Source: Flavobacterium sp. (lineage in GTDB: Bacteria > Bacteroidota > Bacteroidia > Flavobacteriales > Flavobacteriaceae). From it: DNA of 7,949 nt. Under the pieces are notes generated by a model that searched no databases, had not been told where the DNA came from, and saw nothing but the letters and a program-made list of their open reading frames with translations. The stretch is from NCBI GenBank assembly GCA_003449615.1, contig DMHA01000277.1, positions 1 to 7,949 of the forward strand, read 5' to 3'. Positions 1 through 5,319 of this stretch are shown here, in pieces (position 1 is the first letter of the stretch; each line of letters starts with the position of its first letter). A program made the position numbers and the translations under genes.

Positions 1-2
1 AA

Positions 3-200
3 TTAAGATTTTTTTGGTGATTTCACAAATAAATTGAATAGCAATCCACCCATTACCGCTCCATATAAAGTGCTATTAAAGGATTTTGATGTAATGGCAC
101 AAGTACCTGAAGCACATCCAATATAAAAATAGTAAAGGTAACCCGCAATTGCTCCAATAGCGACTCCTATTCCAGTGATAATTACAGCTTTTCTAGTCAT
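3..200 (-). CDS. Small two-helix membrane protein with GCxSxxCA motif (DUF6132-like)
   Basis: A 65-residue membrane protein of unknown biochemical role, which I recall as a DUF6132-type family of Bacteroidota. The N-terminus MTRK is followed by a Gly/Ala/Ile-rich helix at about residues 5-27. A short loop then holds GCASGTCA (Cys29 and Cys34), and a second helix spans about residues 45-59 before a basic tail (KSPKKS). The positive-inside rule puts both ends in the cytoplasm and the Cys loop on the periplasmic side. Its ATG overlaps the stop of the thioredoxin gene by one base (TAATG), so the two are probably translationally coupled. The stop codon lies three bases from the window edge, so the gene is complete, but the operon may continue beyond it. 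Family name from memory; membrane topology inferred. Confidence 0.8.
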   Translation of the reverse strand: MTRKAVIITGIGVAIGAIAGYLYYFYIGCASGTCAITSKSFNSTLYGAVMGGLLFNLFVKSPKKS

Positions 201-502
201 TAATTGCTTTTTTCTATGATGGTTTTTATAATTTCTTCTTTACTTAATACTCCCGATTGTCGCCACATTTGTTTTCCGTTTTGAAATAAAATCATTGTAG
301 GAACCCCGCGAACTTGATATTTCGAAGCCAATTGTTCATTTTTATCTACATCAATTTTAATTATGGTAATTCTTTCTCCGAGATTGTCTTTTACTTGTTT
401 TAAAATTGGCGCTAGCGTTTGGCAAGGACCGCACCAAGTAGCAAAAAAATCGATCAAAACGGGTTTTTCAGAGTTTATAATGGTATCAAAATTTGTGCTC
501 AT
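200..502 (-). CDS. trxA: Thioredoxin
   Basis: A 100-residue single-domain thioredoxin, a dithiol-disulfide oxidoreductase. The active site WCGPC is at residues 23-27 (Cys24 and Cys27). The buried acidic residue precedes it in LIDFFATW (Asp18), and the cis-proline follows at VPT (Pro68). There is no signal peptide or membrane segment, so it should be cytoplasmic. Its length is close to that of canonical thioredoxin, slightly short at the N-terminus. The start codon overlaps the upstream stop in an ATGA arrangement (499-502), and its own stop overlaps the next start. It is therefore the middle gene of a coupled operon between two small cysteine-bearing membrane proteins. This context suggests a dedicated redox partner role rather than the cell's general thioredoxin, so the symbol trxA describes the fold and may not denote the main trxA of the genome. 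Confidence 0.93.
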   Translation of the reverse strand: MSTNFDTIINSEKPVLIDFFATWCGPCQTLAPILKQVKDNLGERITIIKIDVDKNEQLASKYQVRGVPTMILFQNGKQMWRQSGVLSKEEIIKTIIEKSN

Positions 503-702
503 TTTTTTGAAAATTTATTATTTGGAAATGCACAACCATTTGAACCACAACCAAAATTAAAAACAGCTTGGAATAAAAAGAATAAACCAAAAGCAATAAA
601 AAACCATTCGTGAGTGGTGTAAGCTTGCACGAACAAAAACAGGGAAAAAGCCAATCTCACCCATCGCATCGTGTGCCAATTTGCAAACAGTAAATTTTTC
701 AT
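499..702 (-). CDS. Small membrane protein with GCxSxxCA tail (DUF2892/YgaP-like)
   Basis: A 67-residue hydrophobic protein and the first gene of the thioredoxin operon. Two predicted helices (about residues 14-29 and 33-50) are joined by a tight turn containing His31-Glu32. The second helix runs directly into GCGSNGCAFP (Cys52 and Cys57) and a basic tail ending SKK. Arg14 and Arg17 before the first helix and the lysine-rich tail predict both termini, and so the cysteine pair, on the cytoplasmic side. Size and layout resemble the small DUF2892/YgaP-type membrane proteins often found near rhodaneses and thioredoxins, but I cannot confirm the family by eye. Its TGA stop overlaps the thioredoxin ATG by four bases. 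The cysteine motif closely matches the one in the third gene of the operon (GCASGTCA). Confidence 0.8.
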   Translation of the reverse strand: MKNLLFANWHTMRWVRLAFSLFLFVQAYTTHEWFFIAFGLFFLFQAVFNFGCGSNGCAFPNNKFSKK

Positions 703-783
703 TTTATACTTTCTAGGAATGACAGAATCAAATTATAAATTCAAATTTGTCTAAGGTTTTTATTTTAACGTAAATATACTTGG

Positions 784-817
784 TTTGTGTTTTAAAAACA
801 ATTTTTTTGTAATTTTA
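784..817 (+). promoter_or_regulatory. Possible promoter for the lipoprotein operon
   Basis: TTTG at 784-787 followed, 22 bases later, by TAATTTTA at 810-817 resembles the Bacteroidota -33/-7 arrangement (TTG, then TAnnTTTG about 19-22 bases on) with one mismatch in the -7 box. It would start transcription only about ten bases before the ATG at 835. An alternative one-mismatch -7 box, TATACTTG, lies at 775-782. Weak call. Confidence 0.25.
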
Positions 818-834
818 TCAATCATAATTTTACA

Positions 835-1311
835 ATGAAAAACCAACTATACCTATTCACTTTAATTCTCATGTTATTTCTTAGTTGCAATAGCAAAAAA
901 ACAGTTATTGCCGATTCAGAAAGAAACTCTACTTTAAAAAACGATACTATTCAAATTGCTAATAATGCTACAAAAGTAACGAATGACACCATCAGGATTG
1001 CAAATGAAGAACTTGAATACGAGGTAATTATTATTGACCCAGGTTTCAGTAATTGGCTGGTTAGCAGATCTTTTCCACGAGGGTATCATTCCCAAAACTA
1101 CATGGAAAATAAGAACCTATTTTATGTAACCGAATGGAATAATCGTGTTTTGCAACCCCATCGCTATAATCCTAATTTATATGAAATTACAATCAATTAT
1201 GACCAAAATATAAATTATGGATATGAAGTGAATTATCTCATTTACAACTACATGATTTATTTTCAAAATACCTTCAAACAAAATCTTTATGGATATGTGC
1301 CTGAAAGATAA
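835..1311 (+). CDS. Lipoprotein of unknown function (DUF6146-like)
   Basis: A 158-residue predicted lipoprotein. A hydrophobic signal peptide (residues 4-17) ends in the lipobox LFLSC, with Cys18 as the lipidated residue. The following NSKK is basic and lacks the acidic run known to export lipoproteins to the cell surface in Flavobacterium, so a periplasm-facing location is more likely (inference). Residues 36-43 (NDTIQIAN) and 50-57 (NDTIRIAN) repeat each other in the linker. The conserved-looking domain begins at about residue 58 with EELEYEVIIIDPGFSNWL and continues through WNNRVLQPHRYNP and an aromatic-rich C-terminus with many Tyr and Asn. I recall this domain as DUF6146 of Flavobacteriia, with no known function. 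It probably forms an operon with the membrane-protein gene 30 bases downstream. Confidence 0.85.
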   Translation: MKNQLYLFTLILMLFLSCNSKKTVIADSERNSTLKNDTIQIANNATKVTNDTIRIANEELEYEVIIIDPGFSNWLVSRSFPRGYHSQNYMENKNLFYVTEWNNRVLQPHRYNPNLYEITINYDQNINYGYEVNYLIYNYMIYFQNTFKQNLYGYVPER

Positions 1312-1341
1312 GGCGAATTTATTAGAATTAACCCACAAAAG

Positions 1342-1653
1342 ATGGAGAAATTAAAAAAACGCTGGGGAGTTACTTCCAATATTCAGCTAGTTATTATTTT
1401 TGTCGTTTTTGCTTTAACAGGTACGGCTTCGGCTTGGTTGTCTAAACCATTTTGTATTTGGTTGGGAATCACAAAAGATGATTTGGGTTTTTGGTTTACG
1501 CCTGTTCGTTTGCTCTTAATTTTTCCAATATACCAAGTTCTTTTGGTGCTGATAGGATTTATTTTTGGACAATTTAAGTTCTTCTGGTCATTCGAAAAAA
1601 AGATGCTTGTGGGTATGGGATTAGGATTTATTTTTAAAGAAGAGAAAAAGTAA
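1342..1653 (+). CDS. Small inner-membrane protein (DUF6787-like)
   Basis: A 103-residue membrane protein. A basic N-terminus (MEKLKKRWG) is followed by a helix at about residues 16-36 and a short loop holding KPFCIWLGI. A second hydrophobic stretch spans about residues 52-75 (PVRLLLIFPIYQVLLVLIG). The C-terminal part, with QFKFFWSFEKKML and an amphipathic glycine-rich end, is probably cytoplasmic. I recall this arrangement as the DUF6787 family of Bacteroidota, with no assigned function. It sits 30 bases after the lipoprotein gene on the same strand with no obvious promoter between, so co-transcription is likely. Its stop codon is separated by one base from the stop of the convergent gene on the other strand. 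Family name from memory; membrane nature is clear. Confidence 0.82.
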   Translation: MEKLKKRWGVTSNIQLVIIFVVFALTGTASAWLSKPFCIWLGITKDDLGFWFTPVRLLLIFPIYQVLLVLIGFIFGQFKFFWSFEKKMLVGMGLGFIFKEEKK

Positions 1654-1668
1654 ATTACTTGTCTTTTT
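1645..1668. terminator. Possible bidirectional terminator over two convergent stop codons
   Basis: The 13-base palindrome AAGTAAATTACTT (1648-1660) contains both TAA stops. It is flanked by an A-run (1645-1649) and a T-run (1664-1669), so each strand would carry a short stem with U-rich sequence after it. The stem is short and AT-only apart from one G-C pair, so termination strength is doubtful. Confidence 0.3.
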
Positions 1669-1948
1669 TAATCCAATAATTGTAAATCCATGTCAAAGTA
1701 AAGGATGGAATAAAATCAGTAAACGGAATTATTTCTTCCAAAAAAGCAAAAATTCCTCCCACTTTTCCAACTGTTCCTTTGTACATCCAAGTCATCAAAA
1801 AACCAGCAATTGGAGCCCAAACCACATCCGAGAATTCTCCCAAAAAAGGAATAGAGAATGTCAACATCCCTATTCCATCAAACAATAATCCCAGAATAAG
1901 ATTTCTATTTTTGTTGTCATTTTCTTCTAATTCAGCAGTTTTCTTCAT
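1655..1948 (-). CDS. Hypothetical small membrane protein
   Basis: A 97-residue protein with an acidic and polar N-terminus (KKTAELEENDNKNRN) followed by mostly hydrophobic sequence. Likely membrane stretches lie at about residues 17-35 (LILGLLFDGIGMLTFSIPF), 43-56 and 73-92. Recognisable features are GLLFDGIGMLTF, GEFSDVVWAPIAGFLM and EEIIPFTDFIPSFTLTW, a pattern of acidic residues within helices that looks conserved. I believe similar proteins are widespread in Flavobacteriia, but I cannot assign a function. A perfect -7 box lies at 1967-1974 upstream of the ATG, giving a leader of roughly ten bases. The gene therefore probably has its own promoter rather than depending on the gene at 2209-2439. 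It converges on the gene ending at 1653 with one base between the stops. Confidence 0.78.
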   Translation of the reverse strand: MKKTAELEENDNKNRNLILGLLFDGIGMLTFSIPFLGEFSDVVWAPIAGFLMTWMYKGTVGKVGGIFAFLEEIIPFTDFIPSFTLTWIYNYWIKKDK

Positions 1949-1966
1949 TTTATTAAATTTTCAAAA

Positions 1967-1974
1967 CAAAGATA
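1967..1974 (-). promoter_or_regulatory. -7 promoter box TATCTTTG upstream of the 97-residue membrane protein
   Basis: Read on the minus strand this is TATCTTTG, an exact match to the Bacteroidota -7 consensus TAnnTTTG. It lies 18 bases before the ATG at 1946-1948. No clear TTG -33 box sits at the usual distance, so the call rests on the -7 box and its position. Confidence 0.55.
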
Positions 1975-2082
1975 CAAATAGATGTTGAAAATTGGGTGTT
2001 TGAAGTTATTAATTAGAAGTTGAAAATTTGTGTGTATTAGGAATTGGAAAAAAATTAAACCTTTAAATTAGTGTTATTCCCA

Positions 2083-2165
2083 TTGGCTTCAGCCAACTTA
2101 TATTGTGTTTATTTGGCTAAAGCCAAAGCATTTGTATTTCAATTTTTTGCTAAAGTCTAAGCCAA
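2083..2165. repeat. Cluster of TTGGCT/AGCCAA intergenic palindromes
   Basis: Two perfect dyads are present: TTGGCT-TC-AGCCAA at 2083-2096 and TTTGGCT-AA-AGCCAAA at 2112-2127, with centres 30 bases apart. A degenerate third copy lies at about 2147-2165 (TTTGCTAAAG followed by TCTAAGCCAA). They sit between a gene end at 2209 and a promoter at 1967-1974, both on the minus strand. I recall similar TTGGCT/AGCCAA elements in intergenic regions of other Flavobacterium genomes, which would make this a dispersed REP-like repeat; that needs a genome-wide count. No U-run follows the dyads, so they do not look like ordinary terminators. Confidence 0.65.
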
Positions 2166-2208
2166 TACATATTGATTTTTTTGGAAATTCTTCAATTCCA
2201 AAATCAAA

Positions 2209-2439
2209 TTAATTTGTTCGAAAATGTTTTGTCAAATAATAACTATTTACTCCTAAAATAAAAGTATTTGAAATAATTATTGGCCAAGAAATCGCCAACA
2301 TAAAACCATAAATAACAAATAGTAAAGCTCCAATTGAATTTATAATTCGTAATGTATTGATGTTTTTCATCAAAAATGAAATCATTAAAACTAAAGAAGC
2401 CAAATAACCAATCCATTCTGTCAATGAAATATCAAACAT
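2209..2439 (-). CDS. Small membrane protein, YgjV-like
   Basis: A 76-residue membrane protein starting MFDISLTEWIGYLASLV. Predicted helices lie at about residues 7-26, 34-50 and 50-70. GYLASLVLMISFLMKNI, LRIINSIGALLFVIYGFMLAISWPIIISN and a closing short polar tail match the general pattern of YgjV-type proteins, of which this would be a half-size version. Relatives of this size are, as I recall, sometimes mislabelled uroporphyrinogen decarboxylase; nothing here resembles that enzyme. The frame extends upstream to a TTG at 2461-2463, but that TTG is part of a perfect -7 box (2461-2468). I therefore chose the ATG at 2437-2439, preceded by an A-rich leader. Function unknown. It lies 69 bases downstream of the DUF1501 gene on the same strand. 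Confidence 0.72.
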   Translation of the reverse strand: MFDISLTEWIGYLASLVLMISFLMKNINTLRIINSIGALLFVIYGFMLAISWPIIISNTFILGVNSYYLTKHFRTN

Positions 2440-2460
2440 TCTGTTTTTTTTTATGAAGCA

Positions 2461-2468
2461 CAAAAATA
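2461..2468 (-). promoter_or_regulatory. -7 promoter box TATTTTTG upstream of the YgjV-like gene
   Basis: On the minus strand this reads TATTTTTG, matching TAnnTTTG, and lies 21 bases before the ATG at 2437-2439. It decides the start of the gene, because the alternative upstream TTG codon is the last three bases of this box. No TTG was found at the normal -33 distance. Confidence 0.5.
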
Positions 2469-2508
2469 AGGTATAGTTACAAATAGAATACTAGAAATCT
2501 AGATTTTT

Positions 2509-3678
2509 TTAGAACAATCCTTCCAAAGCTTTGTTTTGAATTCCTATTTTTGAATAATCGAAATTCAATTTATTTTTCAAGATGGAAGCATAAACACTTC
2601 TGAAATCTATTTCGTGTTTCAAATCGCCTTTGTCCAAATCCGAAAGATTGGGGTTTTGTCCTATGATTTTTCCGCGATTATTTCCACCAATAACAAACAT
2701 TGGTGCTGCCGTTCCGTGGTCGGTGCCTCGTCCGTTGTCTTTTACGCGGCGTCCAAATTCAGAAAAAACCACAATCGTCACGTTTTGCAATTGTTGTGAT
2801 TTTTTCAAATCTTCATAGAAACTAAAAACGGCATCGTTGAGTTCAGTTAACTTGTTTTTGTGAATCGCCAATTGATTGTCGTGAGTGTCAAAACCGCCTT
2901 GCGAAGTATAATACACCTTCGAATTCAGGTTTCCTTTTATCAATTTTGAAATCCATTCTAGGTTTTTAGCCAATCCTGTTTTTGGATAAACTACATCCGA
3001 ACTAGCCGATTTTGCCAATGCTTTCTGAATATCATCAGAACCTTCTACGACAGAATTAGCAATTTTTCGAACAAAATCCAATTGTGGATTATTGGATAAT
3101 TGACCTTCATTTTCAACTTTGATTTTAGTTTTGAATCGGTCGGGGTCTTTTACCGTAATCGAATTGGGTTCTTCCCCTTTCAAGGCTAAATTATCAATCG
3201 AATCTAAATTAATTCCAGCTGTGGGTTGGTGTTCTTTGCATTGCAAATCAAGATAACGCCCAAGCCAACCATCACTTAAATATTCCTGATTTGTGGGAGC
3301 GGTTTGCCAAATTTCTTGACTTCTGAAATGAGAACGAACCGGATTTGGATAGCCAACGTTTTGTATCACCGACAAATCACCGCTTTGTTGCATCATTGCA
3401 AATCCTTTCAAAGCAGGGTGAAATGCCATTCCTTTTGATGAATTCAACACTTCAGATTTTGAAATTGAAATCTTTGGACGCAAGTCATAATAAAGTGCAT
3501 CTTCAAAAGGGATAAAGGTATTCAATCCATCGTTTCCACCGTTTAATTGAACGAAAACCACGCATTGCTCACCTAAAACTAAATTATTTTGGGAACCAAA
3601 AGAATATAAAAAATGAGGCAATAAAAGTGAACCGCCTGTGAAAGTTCCTGTGAGTGCTAAAAAATTTCTTCTGTTCAT
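2509..3678 (-). CDS. DUF1501 family protein with Tat signal
   Basis: A 389-residue exported protein of the DUF1501 family, which is related in fold to the alkaline phosphatase/sulfatase superfamily; its substrate is unknown. A twin-arginine signal (NRRNFLALTG, residues 2-11) followed by a hydrophobic stretch to about residue 27 predicts folded export to the periplasm. Family landmarks appear in order: QLNGGNDGLNTFIP (44-57), SHFRSQEIW (116-124), GGFDTHDNQ (261-269), SEFGRRVKDN (306-315), GTDHGTAAP (318-326) and IDFRSVYA (357-364). The length is typical and no break is seen. It follows the DUF1800 gene by only ten bases, the usual order of this partnership, so the two are surely co-transcribed. 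No classical terminator follows; only a short palindrome without a U-run on this strand lies at 2491-2502. Confidence 0.93.
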   Translation of the reverse strand: MNRRNFLALTGTFTGGSLLLPHFLYSFGSQNNLVLGEQCVVFVQLNGGNDGLNTFIPFEDALYYDLRPKISISKSEVLNSSKGMAFHPALKGFAMMQQSGDLSVIQNVGYPNPVRSHFRSQEIWQTAPTNQEYLSDGWLGRYLDLQCKEHQPTAGINLDSIDNLALKGEEPNSITVKDPDRFKTKIKVENEGQLSNNPQLDFVRKIANSVVEGSDDIQKALAKSASSDVVYPKTGLAKNLEWISKLIKGNLNSKVYYTSQGGFDTHDNQLAIHKNKLTELNDAVFSFYEDLKKSQQLQNVTIVVFSEFGRRVKDNGRGTDHGTAAPMFVIGGNNRGKIIGQNPNLSDLDKGDLKHEIDFRSVYASILKNKLNFDYSKIGIQNKALEGLF

Positions 3679-3688
3679 AACAATAAAT

Positions 3689-5080
3689 TTAAATGAGTTG
3701 AAATTCAGGAGTTTTTACCATAAAATTAAACAATCGCATCACAGCATTGTCCGAGCCTTCGGTTTTGCTGTCGAAATCGTATTTTAGAATTTTTTCAAAA
3801 TCTTGTTGATTGGCTGCATCAGTTTGAAATAATAATCTATTTGAAAGCTGGGCAATAATTTCCTTGTTGTTTCCTTCCCTGTTCCAATTCAGTTTGACGT
3901 TCAATTGCCTGTTTGGGTTTTGATTCATCATCATATTATCATTTTCTTTCTTTGCTCGGCTAATGTTTTTACCATTACATAGCAAATCGGCGGTGTTGTT
4001 TCTCTGCAAGAAAATCTGTGAAGTGAGCCAGGAATTTCCGCCATCCCAACCTTTTACATTGGGTTGATTGAACAAATCCATTCCTTGTTCTTTGATGAAA
4101 AAAGTAATTAATTTAGTATTAGTATTTGAAATATTTAGTTCGTTCATTAATTGTAAACTGTATTCCAAAGGATTTTTGATTTTGGAACCGGCATTTTTTT
4201 TGGCAAACTCTTCCGTGAAAATTTTGGTCAAAAGTGGTCGGATTTCAAAATCCATTTGCTTGAAATAATCGCCATAATAACGCACCAACTCTTCTTTAGG
4301 ATTGTCATAAATGAACCATTTCAATATTTTTCGAGTAATTAAATATGGAATATTGGGCTGTTCAAAAATGATGTCAATCATTTCATCGATTTTGAAATTG
4401 CCTTTTTTTCCGAGATAAATAAAGGATTCGTTGTCTTCAAAAAATTTTCGGTAAACAGCATTTTCTTCACCAATGCCCAATCCTGCCAAACCTTTTGCTC
4501 CATTTTTAATATCTTCTTCGCTATAATTCCCGATTCCTAGAGTAAAAAGTTCCAACAATTCTCGACTTAAATTTTCGTTGAGTTTGTCTTTTTTGTTGTC
4601 CACATTGTCCAAATAACGCACCATGGCATTGCTTTGAATGATTTTTTTGGTCAAGGTTTTGAAATTGCCAAAAGCATTCCCCCTTAGGATTTGATTGTGC
4701 TGAAAAACCCAATAATTGACCTTTACTTTTTGGAAAGTAGAAACATAATGATTGTGCCAAAAACAAGTCATTTTTTCGCGAAGCGGAAAATCTTCTTCTA
4801 TCATTTTATCAATCCACCAAGATTTCATTTCGACTGAAACCTGTATTTCTTTTTTGAGCATTTCCTTTTTGGCTTCGGGATTTGCTGCGTTTAAAGTTTT
4901 GCGGATTTCTTTTAATTCTTGAGACGATTTTGGGCTGTCTTCCAAGAAATCAGGAATTTTTGAATCAACTTTTGTGGCAAAAGATTGTTCCAAAAACTTT
5001 TTCAAGCCTGTTTTTTCGATAGATTTGGCTTGCTTTGCCGAATATCCAAGTCGCAAAGACCAAAGGGTGTGATTGTCCAT
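3689..5080 (-). CDS. DUF1800 family protein
   Basis: A 463-residue protein of the DUF1800 family, whose biochemical role is unknown but which is commonly encoded next to DUF1501 proteins. Landmarks are the N-terminal LRLGYS (residues 9-14), MTCFWHNHY (104-112), NENLSRELLELFTLGIGNYSEEDI (168-191) and GWDGGNSWLTS (344-354). It is largely alpha-helical in appearance, with charged helices at residues 50-100 and an Asn/Met-rich low-complexity patch at 380-390 (NDNMMMNQNPN). No signal peptide is present. An in-frame stop lies at 5126-5128, and no ATG, GTG or TTG occurs between it and the chosen ATG, so a signal peptide has not simply been missed by picking a late start. Its partner is a Tat substrate, which makes the localisation of this protein an open point. 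It is the first gene of the pair; transcription should start within 5081-5213, after the htpG terminator, but I found no good -7 box there. Confidence 0.92.
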   Translation of the reverse strand: MDNHTLWSLRLGYSAKQAKSIEKTGLKKFLEQSFATKVDSKIPDFLEDSPKSSQELKEIRKTLNAANPEAKKEMLKKEIQVSVEMKSWWIDKMIEEDFPLREKMTCFWHNHYVSTFQKVKVNYWVFQHNQILRGNAFGNFKTLTKKIIQSNAMVRYLDNVDNKKDKLNENLSRELLELFTLGIGNYSEEDIKNGAKGLAGLGIGEENAVYRKFFEDNESFIYLGKKGNFKIDEMIDIIFEQPNIPYLITRKILKWFIYDNPKEELVRYYGDYFKQMDFEIRPLLTKIFTEEFAKKNAGSKIKNPLEYSLQLMNELNISNTNTKLITFFIKEQGMDLFNQPNVKGWDGGNSWLTSQIFLQRNNTADLLCNGKNISRAKKENDNMMMNQNPNRQLNVKLNWNREGNNKEIIAQLSNRLLFQTDAANQQDFEKILKYDFDSKTEGSDNAVMRLFNFMVKTPEFQLI

Positions 5081-5213
5081 AATATAAAGAATTATGAAAG
5101 TTTGACTTAATTTTTGTGAAAGGGTTTAATTTGATTCTGATTTCTTATTGCATTTAGTAAGAAAACTAATTTCAAAATTCGTGATTTTATCTTGAATTTG
5201 CTATTTTTTCTCC

Positions 5214-5249
5214 AAAAAAAAGACCCGCAAATTTTAACTTGCAGGTCTT
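5214..5249 (-). terminator. Rho-independent terminator of htpG
   Basis: On the minus strand an 11-base stem (AAGACCTGCAA pairing with TTGCGGGTCTT, 5239-5249 with 5220-5230) closes an 8-base loop and is followed directly by a run of T (5214-5219). The single non-Watson-Crick position is a G-U wobble in minus-strand RNA but an A-C mismatch in plus-strand RNA. The terminator is therefore oriented for htpG. Confidence 0.88.
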
Positions 5250-5319
5250 AATACTTGTTACTTTCGTTTTAATACTTGATACTTCAGTCTTAATACTTGA
5301 TACTTCAGTCTTAATACTT
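5246..5319. repeat. 21-bp tandem repeat at the 3' end of htpG
   Basis: About 3.5 copies of a 21-base unit with core TTAATACTTGATACTTCAG. Copies lie at 5246-5266 (three mismatches), 5267-5287 (one mismatch), 5288-5308 (reference) and 5309-5319 (partial, 11 bases identical). The partial copy covers part of the htpG stop codon, and the first copy shares its first four bases with the terminator stem. In the htpG reading frame the units contain no stop until TAA at 5258-5260. Confidence 0.85.

Noticed and set aside
363..613. Plus-strand open frames opposite the thioredoxin operon
   Set aside because: They are antisense to well-supported genes and have no recognisable protein features.
703..783. 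Search for a promoter of the thioredoxin operon
   Set aside because: TATAATTTG on the minus strand resembles a -7 box but has three instead of two bases between TA and TTTG; no well-spaced pair of boxes was found.
2179..2203. Hairpin TTTTGGAA / TTCCAAAA just after the YgjV-like stop codon
   Set aside because: The stem is only eight bases, mostly A-T, with a nine-base loop, and minus-strand RNA has A's rather than U's after it, so it is not a convincing terminator.
2491..2502. Palindrome CTAGAAATCTAG followed by a T-run on the plus strand, just after the DUF1501 gene
   Set aside because: The T-run is on the plus strand, where no gene ends; on the minus strand, where DUF1501 ends, the stem is weak and no U-run follows it.
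4521..4766. Minus-strand open frame of 81 codons inside the DUF1800 gene
   Set aside because: It is a shifted-frame shadow of a conserved stretch of DUF1800 (FWHNHY to NENLSRELLELF); the DUF1800 frame carries the family motifs throughout, so no frameshift is implied.
5081..5213. Search for a promoter of the DUF1800-DUF1501 operon
   Set aside because: Only a one-mismatch -7 box (TAGTTTTC at 5161-5168, minus strand) was seen, with no matching -33 element, so no promoter was called.
5246..5319. Tandem repeat as a possible CRISPR array
   Set aside because: The units are head-to-tail with no spacers and no cas genes are present.
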